Part shown: positions 55,440 to 62,712 of the stretch, piece after piece | How the letters are laid out: every line of letters starts with the position of its first letter | Position numbering within the stretch: the stretch's first letter is position 1 | Source of the DNA: Saprospirales bacterium | Lineage (GTDB): Bacteria; Bacteroidota; Bacteroidia; Chitinophagales; Saprospiraceae | Direction: 5' to 3' | DNA length: 64,000 nt | Assembly (NCBI GenBank): GCA_007695145.1 | Contig: REEI01000081.1 | Span: 62,001 to 126,000, forward strand | The notes under the pieces: generated by a model | The model's database searches: none | Told to the model about the DNA's origin: nothing | The model's input: the letters and a program-made list of their open reading frames with translations, nothing else | Made by a program: the position numbers and the translations under genes

Positions 55440-56420
55440 TTAAATAGAAAGTATCTGAGCAATTTTAACCAAATTTTCGTTCAGTTGTTTTTTCTGAGTG
55501 TAACTAGTTTCAAGCGGTTCTTCATGAATTTTTCCACATTGATAAGCAGTCATGAATCCGGAATTCCCATTCAGCAAGCCCTCAACTGCTCCCACACCCA
55601 TTTCACTTGCGATTACCCGATCAAAACATGTAGGGTCTCCTCCCCTTTGGAGATGGCCCAGAATCGTGACCTTGGTCTCGTAATCATTGTATTTTTCGCG
55701 TACAGATTTTGCCAGTTCGTAGGCTCCTCCATTCTCATTTCCTTCAGCAACCACCACGATACTGGAAGATTTTTTGTTGCGATATCCCTTCCTCAGTAAA
55801 GCCACCAGCTCTTCCACTGAGGTCTTTCGCTCGGGCATCATAATACAGATCGCACCACTTGCTATTCCAGATCTCAGAGCAATAAACCCTGTGTCGCGGC
55901 CCATTACTTCGACAAAAAACAGCCGGTTGTGAGATAGTGCCGTATCACGGATTTTATCTATGCAACTTACGACTACGTTTGAGGCTGTATCATAGCCAAT
56001 TGAATAATCTGTACCCGCTATATCATTGTCGATGGTTGCAGGAATTCCTGCAACCTGCAAGCCAAATTCTTTACTAAATATATGCGCCCCTGCAAACGAG
56101 CCATCCCCTCCAATGACTACCAGACCATCAATACCTCTTGATTTTAGCTCAGAATATGCTTTTTTCCTACCTTCTTCAGTCCTAAACTCAGGGCTTCTCG
56201 AACTTCGCAAAACAGTACCTCCATTGCCCAGAATGTTATTTACCGATCGGACACTTAGCTGACGGATATTCCCTTCGATCAACCCCTTATATCCCTCATA
56301 AATCCCAAAAACCTCAGTATTGTAGTAAACAGAAGCACGGACCACTGCTCTTACTGCTGCATTCATCCCGGGCGCATCTCCACCGGAGGTCAAAAGCGCA
56401 ATTTTCTTTAAGTCATTCAT
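55440..56420 (-). CDS. pfkA: ATP-dependent 6-phosphofructokinase
   Basis: A 326-residue enzyme that phosphorylates fructose 6-phosphate, the committed step of glycolysis. The N-terminal GGDAPGMNAA, the GGDGSFAGA motif (Gly rather than the Asp of pyrophosphate enzymes) and the catalytic PATIDNDIAGTD are intact, so ATP is the expected donor. Length is that of the short bacterial form. It opens a pfkA-gap operon and is divergent from the Nudix-type regulator, with the perfect palindrome 45 bases before its ATG. Confidence 0.96.
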   Translation of the reverse strand: MNDLKKIALLTSGGDAPGMNAAVRAVVRASVYYNTEVFGIYEGYKGLIEGNIRQLSVRSVNNILGNGGTVLRSSRSPEFRTEEGRKKAYSELKSRGIDGLVVIGGDGSFAGAHIFSKEFGLQVAGIPATIDNDIAGTDYSIGYDTASNVVVSCIDKIRDTALSHNRLFFVEVMGRDTGFIALRSGIASGAICIMMPERKTSVEELVALLRKGYRNKKSSSIVVVAEGNENGGAYELAKSVREKYNDYETKVTILGHLQRGGDPTCFDRVIASEMGVGAVEGLLNGNSGFMTAYQCGKIHEEPLETSYTQKKQLNENLVKIAQILSI

Positions 56421-56464
56421 AATTGTAATTATAAGGCAAAGAAACTAATTTTCAAAGGATTTCT

Positions 56465-56483
56465 TAGTGTATTTGGTACACTA
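56465..56483. promoter_or_regulatory. perfect operator-like palindrome between pfkA and the Nudix-type regulator
   Basis: TAGTGTA-TTTGG-TACACTA: both 7-base arms are perfectly complementary around a 5-base spacer. It is 45 bases before the pfkA ATG and 165 bases before the regulator ATG, suited to controlling pfkA-gap and perhaps the regulator gene itself. Confidence 0.75.
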
Positions 56484-56647
56484 TCTAAAAAAATAATATC
56501 TTTATATTCATTTTTCAAAAAGCTATAAAAAATTTAGGTAAATAAAGTTGTAACTGACCTATAAAACGATGCAATTATTTTGAAAGACCCTAATACCAAA
56601 AATTATCCGTTCAATTAAAATGAGTCAGCTAAATTGGTACAAAATTA

Positions 56648-57376
56648 ATGATCGAAAGAGAAAATATTAACTTTCAACTCCGCGAGATAGACGAGCACCT
56701 GAAAGCTGCCATATCGGTTGATTGCGTCATTTTTGGATACGATCAATCGGAACTAAAAGTACTTACTTTGGAATGCAATATGGCCCCCTATGTTGGGATG
56801 CCCTCGCTAATTGGAGATTTGGTCAATGAAGATGAAAATCTCGACCAGGCAGCCACCAGGATACTTTACGAAAGAACGGGAATATCAGATATATTTCTTG
56901 AGCAGGTAAAAGCCTTTGGAGAAACTGACCGCCATCCACTGGAAAGAGTAGTCACTATAGCTTATTACGCATTGATTAAGGTCGATGAGTTTAAAAATGA
57001 CAATGGGGCTTTGAGACAACACCAAGCCAAATGGTCTCCCCTCAATCAATTGGAAGAAATGGCTTTTGATCACCGCCTTATTCTTGAGAGTTCTCTTCAC
57101 CTCCTAAGAAAAAGGTTGATCGAATACCCTCTCTGGATGAAGCTTCTTCCAAAGTATTTTTCTCTCCCGGATTTGCAAAATCTATTCGAGGCCATTCTTG
57201 GCACTACCCTGGATAAGAGGAATTTCAGAAAGAAAATTTCCAATCTCGAATTGGTTCGCGAAGTTGGAAAAATGCAGAAAGATGTACCCCATCGACCTGC
57301 CAAGCTCTATGCTGTCAACGAGAAAAAGCTTAAAAAGGATTTTTCTTTCTTACTGCAAAACCCTTTTATCAACTAA
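56648..57376 (+). CDS. Nudix-related transcriptional regulator (NrtR/AraR family)
   Basis: A 242-residue regulator: an N-terminal Nudix-fold ligand domain (about 15-150) and a C-terminal winged helix (about 165-240) with the family core LPDLQNLFEAILGTTLDKRNFRKKI and RPAKLYAV. The Nudix box is degenerate (GDLVNEDENL...ATRILYERTGI lacks the RE and EE glutamates), which fits a sensor that binds a sugar or nucleotide without cutting it. NrtR relatives regulate NAD genes, and AraR of Bacteroides regulates arabinose genes; here the context (pfkA-gap, maltose operon, susCD) points to a glucose/maltose signal. The three 19-bp palindromes are its likely sites. The ATG at 56648 gives the standard length. 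Confidence 0.88.
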   Translation: MIERENINFQLREIDEHLKAAISVDCVIFGYDQSELKVLTLECNMAPYVGMPSLIGDLVNEDENLDQAATRILYERTGISDIFLEQVKAFGETDRHPLERVVTIAYYALIKVDEFKNDNGALRQHQAKWSPLNQLEEMAFDHRLILESSLHLLRKRLIEYPLWMKLLPKYFSLPDLQNLFEAILGTTLDKRNFRKKISNLELVREVGKMQKDVPHRPAKLYAVNEKKLKKDFSFLLQNPFIN

Positions 57377-57402
57377 AGATTCTCCCTTACTTGTTTTCTT
57401 AA

Positions 57403-57515
57403 TGCTTCGGCAGGCTATCACAAGTGCTTCGATAAATTCAGCAAAGGTTCAAAAGTAACATAAAATCAAGCCTGTTGTATATATTTGGTTTTTTAAAAAT
57501 TTGCGGTTGGTGGTT
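57403..57515. repeat. dispersed repeat, copy B (two CTTCG-type units plus tail)
   Basis: Units with cores GCTTCGGCAGGCTATC (57403-57424) and GCTTCGATAAATTCAG (57426-57450) are followed by TAAAATCAAGCCTGT and GCGGTTGG, in the same order as the copy at 50948-51054. It begins 27 bases after the Nudix-type regulator. The rest of this 395-base gap (57516-57697) shows no gene. Confidence 0.6.
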
Positions 57516-57697
57516 GGTGATTCTGGAGGGCTTTAACTGTTACCTGGCTGCTGCTAATAGTCCTGTATGCCCTGGTGAGACAAGAATGCACTTCTTTTCG
57601 CAATCGCAATCCATTAATTGATCCTTTGGCAATTCAATCTGGATGCCATTAACTAATGGCTAGAAAAGGCATTTTTTTCATATTGAACCAAGCCCAC

Positions 57698-57741
57698 AAA
57701 AAAACGAGGGAAGGCACTGGTCAATTACAACCGGCCTTCCC
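57698..57741 (-). terminator. rho-independent terminator after the starch-binding secreted protein
   Basis: On the minus strand, GGGAAGGC (57741-57734) pairs with GCCTTCCC (57715-57708), followed by TCG and seven T. It lies about 30 bases after the stop codon at 57772. Confidence 0.8.
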
Positions 57742-57771
57742 CTGTTCACAAAACCCGCAATAAAACATCAA

Positions 57772-59589
57772 TTATCTACTGATAGAAAGTCTCTTTCCTA
57801 TAAAAAAGCTTCCATCCGTTATATTTACAATGTACATTCCGGAAGTCAGGTCCGAAACATTTAAAGCTATTTGACCGGCATCTGCAAAGACACTCGATAA
57901 AACTTCTTTACCTGTCATATCAAAAATTCGAACGACCAATTTACCACCTGGCTCAATATCTCTCAGATCAATGTGAACCTCATTCCCGGCGGGATTGGGG
58001 TAGAGAGAAACCTGTTCCGGTGAAATATAAATTTCACCCGTGGAGGTTGAAGGACTGAATACATATTCGCCTGTAGCAGCATTAAAAAACACATCATATA
58101 AACCTGCAGTAGGCTCAATATTTGGTCCATCTTGCGTACCAACACCCTCAGGAAAGTCAGCAGCACCCCAATTAACTGTCCAGGCAGTATCAGCTCTGAA
58201 CTTTATACCTCCATCGTCATCTGGGTCAAAGTCAAATAATTGAACACCCGCAGTATTCCACAAATTCCCGTCGTTGGGATCTTTGTCCATAAACCAATCA
58301 ACTGCACCCCCGTCATTCTCATCGGGCCATTCGCCAAAAGGACCTGACCTACCGACAATGCTGATGGAATTGAATTCAATGATTTCATCAAAGTGATATT
58401 CTCCTGTGGTAGAGTTAAAAGTAATTCTGTACTCCCCGCCAACTACGGGAATATTTACACCATCTTGAGTAGCAACACCTGTGGGAAAATCCGGTCCACC
58501 CCAGTTGATGGTCCATTCGTTATTGGCTCTGAATTTCATCTCTCCATCATTCAATACTACTCGAAGCCGCCAAACACTGCCATCCTCCGTGTCCTTTTCC
58601 ATATCAGTATCATCGTCCCAGCCTCCAGGTGTCGCGTCCCCAATTATACTCACCACATCAAAATCCTCAATTATCAAAAAACTGTACTCCAAGGTAGCAA
58701 CATTAAAAGTAACCAAATAGTCTCCCTCTTGATCCACTACAATATCATCACCATTGGGTACTGCAATGCCAGTTGGGAATGTCTCGCCACCCCAATTGAT
58801 AGCCCAGTCGTTTTCTGCCCTAAACTTCAATTCACCTTCCACCAAAAACACAGTGGTCCTCCAAACATCGGGATTGCCCGCATCTCTCTGTAAATGAGTG
58901 TCCTCATCCCATCCACCAGGAGTGGCACTTCCAATTATACTCAAACTATCGAATCCTACCACTTCATCAAAAAGGTATTCACCCGAAGTAGTGTCAAAGG
59001 TAATGCGATAAGTTCCAGCCATCTCAATTGGAATATTCGGTCCATCCTGAACAGCAATACCCGCCGGAAACTCATCACTGCCCCAATTTACAGTCCAGTC
59101 ACCATCTTTTCTGAATTTCGCATCACCAGCATTTAGAGGCATGGTGCCAAAAAACAGCCCGGGATTGTCCCTGTCCGGAAAAAGGAATACATCCCGATCC
59201 CATTCAAATCGAGTAGCATCCCCAATTATACCAATGGTCCCGGCATAGTCAAAAAAGTAATCCCCGGTAGCTGAATTAAAAGTAATTTCATAATTTCCAC
59301 CAATAATCTGGAAATTTGGACCATCTTGCTCTCCAGCTCCAATAGGGAGGTCAATCCCTCCCCAATTCACTGCCCAATCGTCGTCGGCGCGAAATTTAAG
59401 CTCTCCATCCACCAATTCGACGGAAATCGTCCATAAATCAGGATCTTCAACATCCTGAACCATTGGAGTGCTGGCATCCCAGCCCTCCGGAGTGGCAGTT
59501 CCTATAATTCCAACTGTGGAAAACTGCCCGTGCACTAGCCCGGTAAGGACCATGCAAACTGTCAAGAAAAGTAGTTTTAGTTTCATCAT
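57772..59589 (-). CDS. secreted five-repeat SusE/F-like starch-binding protein with T9SS sorting domain
   Basis: 605 residues. A signal peptide ends near VHGQ (residue 22). Five tandem beta-sandwich repeats follow at about 25-115, 118-209, 216-305, 313-403 and 410-511. Each shows the pattern IIG-A-P-GGW, then KFRA-(x)2-W-(x)-VNWGG and a final T-GEY-F strand, as in SusE/SusF starch-binding domains. The last 80 residues (523-605, VSLYPNPAGNEVHIDL...MYIVNI) are a type A T9SS sorting domain. The protein is thus exported and fixed to the cell surface by T9SS instead of by a lipid anchor. It is divergent from susC and shares the palindrome at 59620-59638. Role inferred: capture of alpha-glucan at the surface. 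Confidence 0.88.
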   Translation of the reverse strand: MMKLKLLFLTVCMVLTGLVHGQFSTVGIIGTATPEGWDASTPMVQDVEDPDLWTISVELVDGELKFRADDDWAVNWGGIDLPIGAGEQDGPNFQIIGGNYEITFNSATGDYFFDYAGTIGIIGDATRFEWDRDVFLFPDRDNPGLFFGTMPLNAGDAKFRKDGDWTVNWGSDEFPAGIAVQDGPNIPIEMAGTYRITFDTTSGEYLFDEVVGFDSLSIIGSATPGGWDEDTHLQRDAGNPDVWRTTVFLVEGELKFRAENDWAINWGGETFPTGIAVPNGDDIVVDQEGDYLVTFNVATLEYSFLIIEDFDVVSIIGDATPGGWDDDTDMEKDTEDGSVWRLRVVLNDGEMKFRANNEWTINWGGPDFPTGVATQDGVNIPVVGGEYRITFNSTTGEYHFDEIIEFNSISIVGRSGPFGEWPDENDGGAVDWFMDKDPNDGNLWNTAGVQLFDFDPDDDGGIKFRADTAWTVNWGAADFPEGVGTQDGPNIEPTAGLYDVFFNAATGEYVFSPSTSTGEIYISPEQVSLYPNPAGNEVHIDLRDIEPGGKLVVRIFDMTGKEVLSSVFADAGQIALNVSDLTSGMYIVNITDGSFFIGKRLSISR

Positions 59590-59606
59590 TAATTTATTGT
59601 GGTTAA

Positions 59607-59614
59607 GAAATTTA
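59607..59614 (-). promoter_or_regulatory. possible -7 box of the starch-binding secreted protein
   Basis: TAAATTTC on the minus strand matches TAnnTTTG except for the last base and lies 5 bases from the palindrome, the same arrangement as at pgmB. Confidence 0.35.
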
Positions 59615-59619
59615 TTAAA

Positions 59620-59638
59620 TAGTGTACTTTATACACAA
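59620..59638. promoter_or_regulatory. operator-like palindrome between the starch-binding protein and susC
   Basis: TAGTGTA-CTTTA-TACACAA: same 7-5-7 layout as the other two sites with one mismatch in the right arm. Its right edge is 18 bases before the susC -7 box, overlapping the -33 region; its left edge is 5 bases from the possible box of the divergent gene. One protein bound here could therefore control both. Confidence 0.68.
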
Positions 59639-59656
59639 AGTTAATTTAAAAATAAC

Positions 59657-59664
59657 TAACTTTG
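59657..59664 (+). promoter_or_regulatory. TAnnTTTG -7 box of susC
   Basis: TAACTTTG gives a predicted start near 59671, inside the open frame that begins with a GTG at 59669; the real start is therefore the ATG at 59702. Confidence 0.65.
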
Positions 59665-59701
59665 GCAAGTGATTGTGAAATTTTCTAAAAAAATCCTAAA
59701 C

Positions 59702-62695
59702 ATGGGTACTTTTACTATTGATTTTAAGCTAGTTGCGCTCCTGGGCATCCTCTTACTTTCCGGTAGCATACTCTGGGGACAAAGAACTATTACCGGGAAA
59801 GTGGCTGAAGCAGAGACGGGACTTGGCCTTATTGGGGCGACCGTTCAAGACCCTGAAAACCCCTCGGTAGGAACAGTTACAGATTTCGAGGGAAACTATT
59901 CAATAAACATATCTGAGGCTACCACTCATTTGCGATACAGTTATGTGGGTTTCCAATCGGTCCTGGTTGAAATTCGCGATCAGTCTGAGATCAATGTTCA
60001 ACTGTCAGCTGGCTCTGTGCTGGGTGAAGTAGTTATCATTGGCTATGGAACTGTAGAGCGCGAAGACGTGACCGGCTCTATTCAAACAATCACATCCCGT
60101 GAATTTAATCAGGGAGCAATAACCAGTCCTCAAGAGCTGTTGTCCGGAAAAGTACCGGGAGTAACAGTTGTCACCGGCGGAGGTGGTCCCGATGAGGGAG
60201 CACAAATAAGGATCAGGGGTTTGTCCTCTTTGGATGCGAGCAATGATCCGCTGATTGTAGTAGACGGAATTCCTCTGGCGTCTGGAGGCATTTCAGGAAA
60301 CAGAAATCCGCTGAACATCATCAACCCCAATGACATTGAGAGTATTACCGTATTAAAAGATGCTTCTGCAACTGCCATTTATGGTAGCCGTGGTTCAGCG
60401 GGAGTAATTCTCATCACTACGAAGAGAGGGTCGATGGGTAGTCGCCTTCAGGTCACTTATGATGGCAACATTTCCGTGGGCACAGCAATAAACAAAGTGG
60501 ACGTATTGAGTGCAGAGGAATTCAGAGCTGCGATGCTGGAAAAAGAACCAGATAGGATTGAATTTATGGGCGATGCCAATGTGGACTGGCAGGATGAAAT
60601 TTACCGAAATGCTGTGGGAACCGATCACACCATAGGATTAAGTGGTAGCATACGGGAGACTATGCCCTTTAGGCTTTCTCTCGGTTACACCAACAAGGAT
60701 GGCATTCTGCGTACTGATAATTTCCAAAGATATACTGCTGGCCTTAATTTCAGTCCACATTTTTTTGACAGTCGCCTTCAGTTTAATATCGGATTAAGGG
60801 GCATGCTCAATAAAAACCAGTTTGCCGAGAGGGGTGCCATTGGTGCGGCAGTCAGGTACGACCCTACTCAACCCATCCTTGATGAAGAAAGTCAATTCAG
60901 CGGTTATAGTGTGTGGACTTTGCCCAATGGAAACCCCAATTTACTCGCTCCTTTCAATCCGCTTTCACTCCTGGACAGGTCATTGCGACAGGACAATTCA
61001 GAGGTAAATCGCTATATTGTTAATGCCTCGGTTGATTACCGCTTTGAATTCCTTCCAGCTCTACGTGCCAATCTCAACCTCGGCTATGATTATTCAAAGG
61101 GAAGTGGTGGTGTAGATATCCTGGGAGGCAATATTGTGGCCTACAGCTTCAACCCCAATACGGAGGGTGGTCTTATGAGTACTTATGAGGAGGTTCGAAA
61201 AAATGAACTTTTAGAATTTTATCTCAATTTCAGAGAAAACTACGGGCAACACACCATCGACCTAATGGGAGGATATTCATGGCAACACTTTTTTGATGAG
61301 AATTCATTTTTCAGAACAGATGCAGCCATGACGCCTTCCGAAACCCAGCAGCAGGACAACATCGCACGTGAATTGTATTTACTTTCTATGTTTTCGCGGA
61401 TTAATTACAGCTTTAGGGATCGCTATCTGCTCACCTTTACCCTCAGGGCTGATGCCACCTCCCGCTTTGCCTCTGAAAATCGTTGGGGATATTTCCCTGC
61501 GGCAGCTGCAGCAGTTAAAATATTTGAAACCGAAAACACCTGGTTCAACAATCTAAAGTTGCGTGCCGGATGGGGAATAACCGGTCAGCAGGAAATTGGG
61601 GGATATTATATTTATCAGGCAGTGTATGAGGAGAGTCTCGAAAATGCACGCTATCGACTGGGTGATCAGTTTTATACCACCATTCGCCCCAATGGATATG
61701 ACAGAAACATCAAGTGGGAGGAAACTACAACTACCAATATTGGAATAGACTTTTCAATACTCAAAGACCGCATTGAAGGCTCTTTAGACATTTATCGAAG
61801 GGACACCAGAGATCTTCTCGGCTTTGTAGATGTGCCCGCAGGCACCAATCTGACCAATAGAATTTTCACAAATGTGGGTAATATGGTTTCTGAGGGAGTA
61901 GAACTCTCACTGGTTACCACTCCGGTAATTCGCAACAGACTGAGATGGGACCTCAGCACAAATTTCAATTACAACACCAATGAAATCAGTCGTTTGACTG
62001 CCACCAATGACCCGGATTTCCCCGGTGTGGAAGTGGGAGGAATTGCCGGTGGAGTCGGATCAAATATCCAAATACATTCAGTTGGTCACGAACCTTTTTC
62101 TTTCTTTGTATTTGAGCAACTGTACGATGAGGAAGGAAATTTATTAGAAGGTCAGTTTGCAGATAGAAACGGAGATGGAATGGTCAATGATGACGACAAA
62201 TACAGATTCCGAAGCCCCGCTCCTCGCATTACCTTTGGCCTAACAAGCAATCTAAGCCTGGGCAACTTCGACTTTTCATTCGCCGGGCGAGCTCACTTTG
62301 GCAATTACGTTTATAACAATGTGGCTACCGATATGGGCAATTTTAATGCACTTTATCACCCCACTAACTATTTGTCAAACATTCACCGGTCAGCTATAGA
62401 CAACAATATTCAAAGTCAGAACTCAGTCCTTTTTAGTGATCATTTTGTAACCGATGCATCATTTTTCCGAATGGATCACATTACCCTGGCTTACACATTT
62501 AATCTGTCTCAACTTTCAGGTCCCGGATTGATCCAAACCATAGGGCTGAATTCACTGAGATTGTATGCCACTGTTCAAAATCCATTTGTAATTACCGATT
62601 ACGATGGGCTTGATCCGGAGATACCCAATGGAATAGACAATAATTTTTACCCGCGACCACGGACTGTATTATTTGGAATATCAGCTACCTTTTAA
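59702..62695 (+). CDS. susC: SusC-family TonB-dependent outer-membrane transporter
   Basis: 997 residues: a signal peptide ending SILWGQ, a CarboxypepD_reg-like domain (about 28-110, TGKVAEAETGLGLIGATVQD), the plug domain with the SusC hallmark LKDASATAIYGSRGSAGVIL near residue 215, and a 22-strand barrel closing with a terminal aromatic strand. SusC forms a gated channel that pulls oligosaccharides bound by SusD into the periplasm with energy from TonB. Its substrate is inferred from context to be an alpha-glucan (starch, glycogen or maltodextrin). The ATG at 59702 is chosen because the promoter box at 59657 excludes the earlier GTG. Confidence 0.93.
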   Translation: MGTFTIDFKLVALLGILLLSGSILWGQRTITGKVAEAETGLGLIGATVQDPENPSVGTVTDFEGNYSINISEATTHLRYSYVGFQSVLVEIRDQSEINVQLSAGSVLGEVVIIGYGTVEREDVTGSIQTITSREFNQGAITSPQELLSGKVPGVTVVTGGGGPDEGAQIRIRGLSSLDASNDPLIVVDGIPLASGGISGNRNPLNIINPNDIESITVLKDASATAIYGSRGSAGVILITTKRGSMGSRLQVTYDGNISVGTAINKVDVLSAEEFRAAMLEKEPDRIEFMGDANVDWQDEIYRNAVGTDHTIGLSGSIRETMPFRLSLGYTNKDGILRTDNFQRYTAGLNFSPHFFDSRLQFNIGLRGMLNKNQFAERGAIGAAVRYDPTQPILDEESQFSGYSVWTLPNGNPNLLAPFNPLSLLDRSLRQDNSEVNRYIVNASVDYRFEFLPALRANLNLGYDYSKGSGGVDILGGNIVAYSFNPNTEGGLMSTYEEVRKNELLEFYLNFRENYGQHTIDLMGGYSWQHFFDENSFFRTDAAMTPSETQQQDNIARELYLLSMFSRINYSFRDRYLLTFTLRADATSRFASENRWGYFPAAAAAVKIFETENTWFNNLKLRAGWGITGQQEIGGYYIYQAVYEESLENARYRLGDQFYTTIRPNGYDRNIKWEETTTTNIGIDFSILKDRIEGSLDIYRRDTRDLLGFVDVPAGTNLTNRIFTNVGNMVSEGVELSLVTTPVIRNRLRWDLSTNFNYNTNEISRLTATNDPDFPGVEVGGIAGGVGSNIQIHSVGHEPFSFFVFEQLYDEEGNLLEGQFADRNGDGMVNDDDKYRFRSPAPRITFGLTSNLSLGNFDFSFAGRAHFGNYVYNNVATDMGNFNALYHPTNYLSNIHRSAIDNNIQSQNSVLFSDHFVTDASFFRMDHITLAYTFNLSQLSGPGLIQTIGLNSLRLYATVQNPFVITDYDGLDPEIPNGIDNNFYPRPRTVLFGISATF

Positions 62696-62712
62696 TCTAA
62701 AACCGATCCATC

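Noticed and set aside
58393-58893. 166-codon plus-strand ORF opposite the five-repeat starch-binding protein
   Set aside because: The open frame is the mirror of repeated coding sequence on the minus strand; no start signal or family match.
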